Part shown: positions 25,129-34,150 of the stretch, one piece after another
Layout: every line of letters begins with the position of its first letter
Position numbering within the stretch: the first letter of the stretch is position 1
NCBI GenBank assembly: GCA_963824645.1
Contig: CAWGQC010000012.1
Location: 248,001 to 312,000, forward strand
Length of the DNA: 64,000 bases
Direction of reading: 5' to 3'
From: Bog-756 sp963824645
GTDB taxonomy: Bacteria; Actinomycetota; Acidimicrobiia; Acidimicrobiales; RAAP-2
Notes under the pieces: model-generated
The model's input: only the letters and a program-made list of their open reading frames with translations
Databases searched by the model: none
What the model was told of the DNA's origin: nothing
Position numbers and translations under genes: made by a program

Positions 25129-25542
25129 TCAGAGCGGATCGAGGGCGACCACCGGGATGACCCGGTCGGTCTTGGCTTCGTATTCGGCGAACCCCGGATA
25201 GCGCTGGGCCTGCTCGGTGTAGATGCGGTCCCGCTCACTCCCCTCGACCGGGCTGGCCCGCATGGCCAGCGTCTCCGTGCCGATCTCGACCGACACCTCG
25301 GGATGGGCCAACAAGTTGTAATACCAGTCGGGATTGGTGGGCGCCCCGGCCTTGGAGGCGAAGACGTAGCGCCTCCCGCCCTCCTCGAGGTACATCATGG
25401 GGTTGACCCGGGTGGCTCCCGATCTGGCTCCGGTGGTGGTCAACAGAAGCATGGGCGCCCCCTCGAAGCCCCCGCCCAATCGGCCCTGGTTGGCGCGGAA
25501 CTCCTCGATGATCTGCCCGTTGAAATCGGTGGCTTCGGCCAT
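25129..25542 (-). CDS. Deazaflavin-dependent nitroreductase family protein (DUF385)
   Basis: The 137-residue Ddn-family protein begins at ATG 25542 with GGGAGAG upstream; the longer in-frame extension to 25707 is not protein-like. It has GQIIEEFRANQGRLGGGFEGAPMLLLTTTGARSGATRVNPMMYLEEGGRRYVFASKAGAPTNPDWYYNLLAHP, a textbook F420-binding split barrel. It may reduce quinones or xenobiotics with F420H2. It is the second Ddn-like gene in the window and diverges from the small CxxC protein gene. Confidence 0.9.
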   Translation of the reverse strand: MAEATDFNGQIIEEFRANQGRLGGGFEGAPMLLLTTTGARSGATRVNPMMYLEEGGRRYVFASKAGAPTNPDWYYNLLAHPEVSVEIGTETLAMRASPVEGSERDRIYTEQAQRYPGFAEYEAKTDRVIPVVALDPL

Positions 25543-25657
25543 GTCAGCTCTCCCGTCCACGGGTGCCGCCAGTCCACGGGCGGCTCCGTCTCTTTTCGTG
25601 CGGTCATGATAGAGGTCGGCGGCAATCCGTCCGCTCGCTCCTCCCCGGGCGGCGGTA

Positions 25658-25945
25658 GTGTCGGAAGCGGATCTGGCCATGGAATTCGACCCGGACGACT
25701 TCGACATCGACGACCTGTACGACGAGGACGACCTGTACGGCGACGACGCCTACTTCCGTACCTGCGGCCGCTGCGGAGCCCGGACCTCACCCCGGTGGTC
25801 GGAATCGGCCTGCCTCGAAGAGGCCCGACGTTACGGCTGGCGCCGGGTGGCCGCCTCCGACAGACCCGGGGCCCGCCGGATGGACCTGTGCGGCGCCTGT
25901 GCCGCCGACGCCGGCTTCGGGCCGCCCCTGGCCCGTTGGGGGTGA
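25658..25945 (+). CDS. Small acidic zinc-ribbon-like protein
   Basis: The 95-residue product opens at GTG 25658, with ATG 25679 also possible. It has a very acidic N-terminus (MEFDPDDFDIDDLYDEDDLYG) followed by a two-Cys-pair module: TCGRCGARTS, then LCGACAADAG. The spacing is typical of a zinc ribbon. Its stop overlaps the start of the methyltransferase gene (GTGA), so the two are coupled. No family is recognised; it may be a regulatory or adaptor protein. Confidence 0.7.
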   Translation: MSEADLAMEFDPDDFDIDDLYDEDDLYGDDAYFRTCGRCGARTSPRWSESACLEEARRYGWRRVAASDRPGARRMDLCGACAADAGFGPPLARWG

Positions 25946-26703
25946 CCGTCGGTCCGGCCGGCGACGTCGACTACGCCCGCCACGGTGACGGGTACGCCCT
26001 CCGCCGACGCCCCGAGCCCCGCATCGCCCGTCAGGTGGCGCAGGCACTCGGGCCGGCCCACACCGTCCTCAACGTCGGGGCCGGTGCCGGCTCGTACGAA
26101 CCGGCAGACCGCCGGGTGGTGGCCGTCGAACCCTCCGAGGCCATGATCGCCCAACGCCCTCCCGGGTCGGGCGCCGTCATAAGGGCCGTCGCCGGTGCCC
26201 TCCCCCTGGTCGACGCCACCGTGGACGCCTCCATGGCCATGGTGACCATCCACCAGTGGCCGGATCCGGCCGCCGGACTGGAGGAGATGCGCAGAGTCAC
26301 CTCCGGCCCGGTGGTCGTGCTCACCTTCGATCCCCTCCTCCTCGACCGCCTCTGGCTCATGGACTACGTCCCCGAGCTCCTGGAGGCCGAGGCGCGGCGG
26401 TACCCGACCATTCCGGACCTGGTCGCCTGGCTCGGACCGGCCACCGAGGTCCAGTCCGTCCCGGTCCCCTTCGACTGCGTCGACGGGTTCACCGAAGCCT
26501 TCTACGGGCGTCCCGAGGCCTTCCTCGATCCCGACGTCCGCCGGGCCCAGTCGGCGTGGAGCTTCATCCACTCCGGCGTTGAGGCGCGCTTCGTCGATCG
26601 GTTGAGGGACGACCTGGCCAGCGGTCGGTGGGATGACCGTAACGGCCACCTGCGCCGCCAGTCGACCTACGACGGGGCGGTGCGTCTGATCATCGGACGC
26701 TGA
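25942..26703 (+). CDS. SAM-dependent class I methyltransferase
   Basis: The 253-residue product starts at GTG 25942, overlapping the stop of the zinc-ribbon gene. Motif I is TVLNVGAGAGSYEP, followed by RVVAVEPSEAMIAQRP and motif IV DASMAMVTIHQWPDPAAGLEEMRRV. It belongs to the Methyltransf_11 (UbiE-like) class. The substrate is unknown; the family methylates small molecules, sugars or quinones. Confidence 0.85.
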   Translation: MTVGPAGDVDYARHGDGYALRRRPEPRIARQVAQALGPAHTVLNVGAGAGSYEPADRRVVAVEPSEAMIAQRPPGSGAVIRAVAGALPLVDATVDASMAMVTIHQWPDPAAGLEEMRRVTSGPVVVLTFDPLLLDRLWLMDYVPELLEAEARRYPTIPDLVAWLGPATEVQSVPVPFDCVDGFTEAFYGRPEAFLDPDVRRAQSAWSFIHSGVEARFVDRLRDDLASGRWDDRNGHLRRQSTYDGAVRLIIGR

Positions 26704-26718
26704 AGTCCCGGCGATGGG

Positions 26719-27345
26719 CTACGGGGCCGGTCTCCCGGGTGAGTCGTCGGTGTCGATCACGGTGATCAGCGTGTCGAGCCGAGGACGATCCGGCAGTTGT
26801 TTTTTGGGCCTGGACGAGGGGGAGCCGACATTGATCCAGCCCAGCAACCTCTCGTCGTCCGACAGGGCGAACAGCGTGCGCACCGGCGGGGTATCGAGTA
26901 CCGCCGCGCTCTTCCACACCGCCCCCAAACCGAGGGCGTTGGCCGCCAGCACCATGGCATAACCGGTGCAGGAGGCGGACACCACCTGTTCCCACTCCGG
27001 AACGTTGGATCCGGTATCAGGGGAGGCGATCAGGGCAATGGTGCAGGGGGCGGCGAAGGCCTTGTCCCGCATCTTGGCCACCACAGCCGGAGGAACGTCC
27101 GGTCCTCGCAGCAGGAGCACACCGGCAGCCAGTGCATCGGCCAGGCGTTCCTGGCCCGGTCCACGGACCACGGCGAACCGCCAGGGATGGAGGCCACCGT
27201 GGTCGGGGACGGTCGTGGCCGCCTGCAAGATGCGGGTCAGAGCGTGTTGGTCCGGAGGCGACCCGTTCCGGTCCGGCTCGACTCGCGGCCCCACCAGGGC
27301 CGCCATCCAGGAGTCAGCCCGCGCCGGTTCCACCGACCCGATCAC
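26719..27345 (-). CDS. Nitroreductase family protein (YdjA-like)
   Basis: The 208-residue FMN nitroreductase-fold protein has HALTRILQAATTVPDHGGLHPWRFAVVRG, EWEQVVSASCTGYAMVLAANALGLGAVWKSA and DERLLGWINVGSPSSRPKKQ. These match the short YdjA branch that binds FMN as a dimer and uses NAD(P)H. It converges with the methyltransferase gene, 15 bases apart. No substrate can be assigned. Confidence 0.88.
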   Translation of the reverse strand: MIGSVEPARADSWMAALVGPRVEPDRNGSPPDQHALTRILQAATTVPDHGGLHPWRFAVVRGPGQERLADALAAGVLLLRGPDVPPAVVAKMRDKAFAAPCTIALIASPDTGSNVPEWEQVVSASCTGYAMVLAANALGLGAVWKSAAVLDTPPVRTLFALSDDERLLGWINVGSPSSRPKKQLPDRPRLDTLITVIDTDDSPGRPAP

Positions 27346-27444
27346 GGGCGGACTTCCTCGATGACCACAGGCGGGGGCGACTGTCCGATGGTCCGAGCGT
27401 AGATCGGCCGGCAGCCCCGAGGGCGTCTGGGGGCCACGGCGCGG

Positions 27445-28911
<1,467 letters not shown>

Positions 28912-29132
28912 AGCCTCCCCCCCTCGAGCAACGGTCGCCCGCCGGATGCTGCCTCTCTGGTCCTCGGACCACCGTCCGCAACTGTGGCCCCATGGTACGG
29001 GGCCGGCCCGACGTCAGGCCCCTATTTAAGCCGTTCTTACCTCCTTCTTAGTCGGGTGGTCGGACGCCCACTCCCCCGCCCATTCCGGTTTCGTCCTCCC
29101 CCGGCGGCCACGGCAGTAGCCTGTCGCCCGGT
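28912..29132. promoter_or_regulatory. Divergent promoter region of htrA-like and 29133 genes
   Basis: This 221-base region contains an inverted repeat GGCCCC-N7-GGGGCC (28986-29004) and an AT-richer stretch at 29020-29050 (CTATTTAAG, then TTCTTACCTCCTTCTTAGTC). On the minus strand this reads CTAAGAAGGAGGTAAGAACGG, with a duplicated TAAGAA. Either strand could use it as a promoter, but clear -10/-35 boxes are not discernible. Confidence 0.35.
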
Positions 29133-29647
29133 ATGGCCCATCGCATCGAAATCGAGTTGACCAGCCAGACGGACCCGTCCACATGGACGTGGCGCACCGT
29201 CGGGGCCAAACAACCGCGTGGGACGGTCGAGTCCTCGCTGGTGCCCGAGGGCTCCGGCGTGGGGGCGGTGTTCCGGGCCGAGGTGGAGACCACCCTGGAC
29301 GGCACGACGGTGACTGCCCTTCTGCCCCCCAAAAGCAAGGACCCCCGGACGACCCAGACCATCGAGGTGCTGGGCGCCCCGCGTAGCGGGCCCGACGTCA
29401 ACGTGGTGTTGGCCTCCAAGTCGCCCCGCCGGCGCAGTGATCGTGGCGATGGTCCCGATGCCGGCCCGCGGCGACCGTCCGAACGCCGCACCGGGGGGGC
29501 GTCGCCGGGCCGCTCGCCCCGTCGCGACAGCGCGCGGAGCGGACCCGGCGACCAAGCCGGAGGTCCGGACGAAGCGCCGTCTCGTCGACGCACCGGCCCG
29601 GCCCGGCCGGGTGGGCGTGAAGCGCGGGGGCGCGACACCCCCGGCGG
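29133..29647 (+). CDS. Conserved hypothetical protein, N-terminal part (split by frameshift)
   Basis: From ATG 29133 the frame encodes MAHRIEIELTSQTDPSTWTWRTVGAKQPRG and a beta-type domain ending TQTIEVLGAPRS, followed by an Arg/Asp/Pro/Gly-rich linker to about 29640. Straight reading continues to 30020 in a different, unlikely frame. The downstream frame from 29648 holds the family's helical C-terminal half, and the combined length is 3n+2, so one base is missing near 29621-29650, probably in the GGGGG or CCCCC run. I believe both parts form one protein of about 430 residues. Its function is unknown. Confidence 0.65.
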
Positions 29648-30424
29648 ATGGCGCCGTCGTCCACTTTCCGGAACGCCGCACTGGCCACGCTCAAGCCGGA
29701 GGAACTGCCGGTGGCCGAGCAGTTGCTGCGCGGGGGAATCCCCGCCGTGCGTCAGGCCATCGACGAGCAGAACGCCCGGGCCCGGGAGGACAAGCGCCCC
29801 GAGGTCACGCCGGGTCCCCTGTTGGCCATGGCGGAGTCATTGCTGCCCCTCATCAATTTGGCCACCTGGAAGGACCGGGCGTCGGCCGCTCGGGCCGCCG
29901 GAAAAGACATATCGCTGCGAGAGTTGCGATCCATCGTGGCCTCGGCGTCCACCGTCACGCTGGACGACGAAGGCACCGAGATGGCCGCCGCCCTGCGCTC
30001 CTCACTCGATCAGCGGGTGACGGCGCTGCGTGACCGCTGGGTGGAACGCATCACCACCTCCCTCGACGAGGGCCGGGTGGTCGACGCCGTGCGCGCCTCG
30101 GTCCGACCTCCTGAACCGGCCGCCCGCCTGGCCGCCGATCTGGCCGTGCGTTTGGCCGATGCAGCCGGACAGGCCATGTCGGCGGACACGCCACCCGACC
30201 AGTGGCTGGCCCTGCTCGAAGTGGTGGTCGAGTCGCCGGTGCGGCGCACCGTCAAGCCGGCCGGACTCCCGACCGGGGCGGACGACACCCTTCTGGTGGC
30301 CGCCCGGAAAGCCTCCGGGTACGTACCGGAGCTGGCCCGGCTCATGGGCATCCCCATCCCACCCCCGCCCGGTCCTCGCCGCCCGGTCCCGGCCCGTTCC
30401 GGACAGGGGCGTCGGGTTTCCTGA
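29648..30424 (+). CDS. Conserved hypothetical protein, C-terminal part (split by frameshift)
   Basis: About 258 residues are encoded from ATG 29648, in the frame of the helical C-terminal half: FRNAALATLKPEELPVAEQLLRGGIPAVRQAIDEQNARARE, then LAMAESLLPLINLATWKDRASAA and a long alpha-helical region ending in a Pro-rich tail. The frame opens only at 29621, immediately after a stop, so it probably continues the protein begun at 29133. The helix-rich content with a preceding disordered linker suggests a multidomain scaffold or nucleic-acid-associated protein, but no function is known. Confidence 0.75.
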   Translation: MAPSSTFRNAALATLKPEELPVAEQLLRGGIPAVRQAIDEQNARAREDKRPEVTPGPLLAMAESLLPLINLATWKDRASAARAAGKDISLRELRSIVASASTVTLDDEGTEMAAALRSSLDQRVTALRDRWVERITTSLDEGRVVDAVRASVRPPEPAARLAADLAVRLADAAGQAMSADTPPDQWLALLEVVVESPVRRTVKPAGLPTGADDTLLVAARKASGYVPELARLMGIPIPPPPGPRRPVPARSGQGRRVS

Positions 30425-30456
30425 CTTCCCCCTGAACGTCCGCTCCCTGGGACGGC

Positions 30457-30984
30457 TCAGGGTCGGCGGCGGTGCATGGTCAGCAGCCTGGCTTTGAACC
30501 CGGCCGACTCATAGAAGTTCTTGGCCTCCCGATCGCCGGGCAGGGCCAGACCGTCCACCTCCTGGCATCCTTGTTCCTCCAGCCAGGCCACCGTGGCATC
30601 GAGGAGCAGACGGCCCACACCCACCCCACGGGCATCCGGTTCGACGTAGCAGGCCCCCAGCCGACCCACCGGGGGATGGCGTCGGTCGTCCACCCGACAG
30701 GTGGCGAAGCCCACGATCACCTGGTCGAGAGATCCGACAACGACCCGACCCCTCTCGTCACCCAGCATCCGGGTGATCTCCTCCGGTCCGGCCCTGTCGG
30801 TGCCGGGGGGCAGCAGATCGGCCATCAGCTGGGTACCGCCCCGCTGTCCGGCCACCGAGGCGATCAGGTCGTCGATCAGACCGCACAGCCGGGGACCGTC
30901 GGCGGCGGTGGCCGTCCGCACAGACTCCAGGAGAACCCGTCCATCCGACCGGACGGGACGGGTCCCGGAGTCAGGAGCGCTCAT
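30457..30984 (-). CDS. GNAT-family N-acetyltransferase
   Basis: The 175-residue product has the GNAT core: MLGDERGRVVVGSLDQVIVGFATCRVDD, then ACYVEPDARGVGVGRLLLDATVAWLEEQGCQEVDGLAL with the acetyl-CoA loop DARGVGVGRLL, and the terminal REAKNFYESAGFKARLLTM. It starts at ATG 30984 inside the end of the upstream gene (14-base overlap), so they are co-transcribed. The substrate is unknown; it could acetylate a small molecule or protein N-terminus. Confidence 0.88.
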   Translation of the reverse strand: MSAPDSGTRPVRSDGRVLLESVRTATAADGPRLCGLIDDLIASVAGQRGGTQLMADLLPPGTDRAGPEEITRMLGDERGRVVVGSLDQVIVGFATCRVDDRRHPPVGRLGACYVEPDARGVGVGRLLLDATVAWLEEQGCQEVDGLALPGDREAKNFYESAGFKARLLTMHRRRP

Positions 30985-31519
30985 CGAGGAGCTGGTCGAC
31001 CCGATTGAGGATGGTGCGGCGCCCGCGGGTGGAGGCTTCATAGGCACGGACCGACACCAGCTCCACCCGATTGAGGCCGTCGAGCCGCTGAACCACCTGG
31101 GAAGCAGAGAGGGTGTCGAAGCCGGGGATCGACAGGGTCGACACCGCCGGCACATGGCCGTTCCCGCTGGAGACGGTGGTGGCCGGCGTGGCCCTGGTGG
31201 CCGACGGCTCTGCCGGTCCCCGGCCGTCCGGGGACGGTCCCGGGGCCGACCGCGGTGGGCCGGGCAGGGGACGCCCGGGTCTCGACGGCCACAACCCGAC
31301 CGATCGGCGCACCATTTCGTCCCGGCCGGCTTTGACCGCGAACGCCCCCACGGCCCGGGCCGACGACACCCGGATCCCGAGCCTGTCGCGGCCTCTGGCC
31401 GCCCACCTCGGAATCTCGTCGGCCACCGTGACCATGATGCCGGCGGGCAGATAGAACACCACGTCGAGGATGCGATCGTTCAGGGTGCTGGTCTGGTCAT
31501 CGTCATTCGGATCAGCCAT
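30971..31519 (-). CDS. Hypothetical actinobacterial protein (lipid-droplet-associated/DUF8129-like)
   Basis: The 182-residue protein starts at ATG 31519. An N-terminal amphipathic region (LNDRILDVVFYLPAGIMVTVADEIPRWAARGRDRLG) suggests membrane or lipid-surface association. A Pro/Ser-rich linker follows, then a compact C-terminal helical motif: IPGFDTLSASQVVQRLDGLNRVELVSVRAYEASTRGRRTILNRVDQLL. That motif recurs at the C-terminus of actinobacterial lipid-droplet-associated proteins. The name is from memory of the motif, not a search. It is transcribed with the GNAT gene. Confidence 0.7.
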   Translation of the reverse strand: MADPNDDDQTSTLNDRILDVVFYLPAGIMVTVADEIPRWAARGRDRLGIRVSSARAVGAFAVKAGRDEMVRRSVGLWPSRPGRPLPGPPRSAPGPSPDGRGPAEPSATRATPATTVSSGNGHVPAVSTLSIPGFDTLSASQVVQRLDGLNRVELVSVRAYEASTRGRRTILNRVDQLLDERS

Positions 31520-31558
31520 CGCCGGCTCCTGTGGCACGCAGTTGTGGTTACGCCGTGG

Positions 31559-32044
31559 TCAGACGCAGTCGCGGCAGAGCATCTTCTTCCGGTCCGCCAG
31601 CTGGTTGGGGTGCTTGACCAGAAAGCAGGACCGACAGACGAATTCGCCCGGCTGCTTGGGGAGCACCCGCTCGGTGCCGTCGCCCGTACGGTCCTCGGGC
31701 TCGGGCGTGTCCTCATCGTCCTCCACCTCTTCGACGACCAGGCGCTCCTTCAGGATGGTGTCCAGGCTGGCCTCGACGTCCTCGTCGTCGGGCTCCTCCT
31801 CGTCCTCCTCCTCGGCCTCCTCCCCCGCCGCCGGCTTGGCCGTCGCCTTGGCCCCGACCTCGGGGATGTCGACGACCTCCACCTCGTCGACTTCGTCCAC
31901 TTCGTCCACGTCGGCCACTACGTCGTCGTCGTCGTCGGCAATGGCCAGGCCATCATCGGCAATCAGATCGTCGTCCACCAACTCATCGAGGTCTCCCTCA
32001 ATCAGTTCGTCGGGCCCTTCGACTTCGTCGAGTTCTTGTGCCAT
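31559..32044 (-). CDS. DUF4193 family protein with long acidic region
   Basis: The 161-residue protein is dominated by Asp/Glu over residues 1-120, with runs such as IADDDDDVVADVDEVDE. It ends in the DUF4193 signature VLPKQPGEFVCRSCFLVKHPNQLADRKKMLCRDC, four Cys that likely bind zinc. DUF4193 proteins are small, conserved and actinobacterial; the usual family has a much shorter acidic part. The function is unknown, perhaps nucleic-acid mimicry or a transcription-related zinc finger. It is the first gene of the run on this strand toward the GNAT gene. Confidence 0.88.
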   Translation of the reverse strand: MAQELDEVEGPDELIEGDLDELVDDDLIADDGLAIADDDDDVVADVDEVDEVDEVEVVDIPEVGAKATAKPAAGEEAEEEDEEEPDDEDVEASLDTILKERLVVEEVEDDEDTPEPEDRTGDGTERVLPKQPGEFVCRSCFLVKHPNQLADRKKMLCRDCV

Positions 32045-32482
32045 CTCGGTCTTTCAGAGGTGAGTCGGATGTCACTCGGGGTGACTTCGGCGGGAGCATA
32101 GACGCTTCCTCGCCGCTACCGTGCACCGTCCGTATTGCGGCTGTCCAGGCGGTGGTCGGGGCGGTCGGGTCTCCAGGCGGGCGAACTGTCTGTCCACCCG
32201 CCTGGGGCCGAAGCCTCAGGCGGTAGGACCCAGGGGTCTTTGGCACCATTTCCTCGCTACCTTCGGTACACACCGCCGGTCTCGGGGGAATGTTTTCTAC
32301 TCGATCCCCTGGGCCTCCCTCCGCCTCTCACAGCATCCCGCCGTCGAGCCGCACCGGCGACCGAAGTCGTTCGGAGCAACTGTCGGGGCCACTGGGACTG
32401 GCCGCACGATAGGCCATCGGCACCGGCGGTCGTCAAATAGCGTCGACCGCCCTCCACCTGCACCTTTACACAACCTCCCAGG
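32045..32482. other. 438-base intergenic region with strong hairpin
   Basis: No gene is supported: frames open on both strands are not protein-like. A stem of nine perfect base pairs, CCAGGCGGG (32173-32181) with CCCGCCTGG (32197-32205), extends to 11 with a wobble and encloses a 15-base loop. It lies about 160 bases upstream of the DUF4193 start and downstream of the ThyX-like gene, both on the minus strand. It may be a leader structure, a terminator or part of a small RNA. Confidence 0.5.
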
Positions 32483-34138
32483 TCAGGCGTTTGCAGGATT
32501 TCCTACGGGGGAAAGCGAATTTCGCCGTTGCTGGGCGCGTCGTTCCGCGTCCAGCCGACCGAGGTCCTCGGTGCTGTGGTCCACATGGGACATGGCTTCG
32601 GCCAACAGCCGGTGGCCGGCCACCTCCCCGATCTGACGATGCATCTCCTGGGCCACCCAGCGGTAGCTCGGATGCCCTTGTGGTCCGGATCGGAGCTCGA
32701 GCAGATGCATCGCCTCGCGGGCGTTCATCTGCATGGCGTAGCGAATCCGGTAGGCGAGAGCCACCGCATAGACGGACTCGGCCGGAAAGGTCGGGGCCAG
32801 TGCTTCGGCCAGCTCCCGCGACCGCTCCAGTGAGGCCACGTAGCGATCTTCCAGCCCGGCCTCGGCCACCACATCGGGAACGTCGTAACCGAGGCCGACA
32901 CCCAACGGCTGCCAATCGATGGTCAACATGCGGTGGCGTTGCAGGTCGCGGAAGGCGCCGTAGTCGGTCACCACGTCGAAGCGGTATCCGGTGCGCTCGA
33001 AGGCCCGACCCGGTCGGTGACGCCGGTTGGTGCGCTCCCCCACGTAGGCACGCAGCAACGACCGCTTGTCCTCCGCTCCCATACCGTCGACCCTGCGCCG
33101 TACCTGGTCCTCCGACACCGAGGTGAGAGGGGCACAGATGGCGGTGATGACCTTGGCCTCGCCATCGGGGTCGAAATCGACCAGAGCCACCGACGGCTGA
33201 CCGCTCGGTCCCCGGACCGGGTCCTCCGACGGGTCCAAGTCGCCCATCAGAGCTTCGACCCGCTCCGCCGTCTGGCCGCGTGTCCCCTCCAGGTAGGCGC
33301 TCCACTCCCCCCCTCGGTCCGGGCGGTCCACCCGCTGGAGAAAGGAGGGAATGACCTTGCGGAGCTCATCGAGCATCATGGTGGCGTAGCGCCGGGCTTC
33401 GGGCAACGGGTGCGAGCGCATGCGCAGGAGCAGTGCCTCGTAGGACTGACCCGTCCCGTAGATCCCCACGTTGGAGAGCGACGCAGCCGGCAGGAGACCG
33501 CGTAGCGCATCGAGCGCCTTGGCCCGAACCGCCTGACGGTGCACGAAGTCGGAGTCATCCGGTTGGCGGGGATGCCGTAGGGACAGGAAGGACTTGGCCT
33601 CGTCCACCAGCTCGCCGTAGGTGTCGAACATCCGGTCCATCTCACCCACGTAGCGCGCCCCGAGCGGCGAGTCGAGCAGGTCCGGGTCCCGGTAATAGCG
33701 GTAATGACCGGTGCTGAGGCGTTGGTTGTAGGCGATATAGCGGGTGGACTGCTCGAGGTAGGCCATCAGGCGCCCCCGTTCGAGCACCTTGGTCAGCACG
33801 TTGGATGCCTGTTCGCAGGCCAGGTGCACCCCTCCCAGCTGGGCCACCGAGTCGTCCCCGTACTCGAAGAAAACCTTCTCGTAGAGTTGCTCGGCCCGCC
33901 TCAACCCGACAGTGGCGTCTACCGTGGCGTCACCGGTTATGTCCAGTTCGCCGACGAACTCGTCGAGGAACAGCCGGCGCAGGCTCTTGGGCGAGCGGGA
34001 ATAGCGGGCGAACAGAGCGCCTTTGACCACTTCGGGCAGATTGACCAGGGCGAACACGGGCTGGTCGAGGTTGGTGACGTAGCGACGCAGTACGTCTTCT
34101 TCGGCGGCGGTGAAGGTCTCCACGGCGTAGGGGAACAT
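32483..34138 (-). CDS. Tandem ThyX-like (FAD-dependent thymidylate synthase-related) protein
   Basis: The 551-residue protein contains two ThyX-like domains. The ThyX motif is RHRxxSxxxxSxRY. In the N-terminal domain residues 121-134 read RGRLMAYLEQSTRY, keeping S-x-R-Y but not the His or first Ser. In the C-terminal domain residues 401-414 read RHRMLTIDWQPLGV, keeping RHR but not S-x-R-Y. The two halves may complement each other, or the protein may have lost thymidylate synthase activity. The fused form is known in several phyla as a thymidylate synthase-complementing family protein. True ThyX makes dTMP from dUMP using CH2-THF and FADH2. The gene ends 12 bases before the helicase stop. Confidence 0.85.
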   Translation of the reverse strand: MFPYAVETFTAAEEDVLRRYVTNLDQPVFALVNLPEVVKGALFARYSRSPKSLRRLFLDEFVGELDITGDATVDATVGLRRAEQLYEKVFFEYGDDSVAQLGGVHLACEQASNVLTKVLERGRLMAYLEQSTRYIAYNQRLSTGHYRYYRDPDLLDSPLGARYVGEMDRMFDTYGELVDEAKSFLSLRHPRQPDDSDFVHRQAVRAKALDALRGLLPAASLSNVGIYGTGQSYEALLLRMRSHPLPEARRYATMMLDELRKVIPSFLQRVDRPDRGGEWSAYLEGTRGQTAERVEALMGDLDPSEDPVRGPSGQPSVALVDFDPDGEAKVITAICAPLTSVSEDQVRRRVDGMGAEDKRSLLRAYVGERTNRRHRPGRAFERTGYRFDVVTDYGAFRDLQRHRMLTIDWQPLGVGLGYDVPDVVAEAGLEDRYVASLERSRELAEALAPTFPAESVYAVALAYRIRYAMQMNAREAMHLLELRSGPQGHPSYRWVAQEMHRQIGEVAGHRLLAEAMSHVDHSTEDLGRLDAERRAQQRRNSLSPVGNPANA

Positions 34139-34150
34139 GCCCGGATCACA

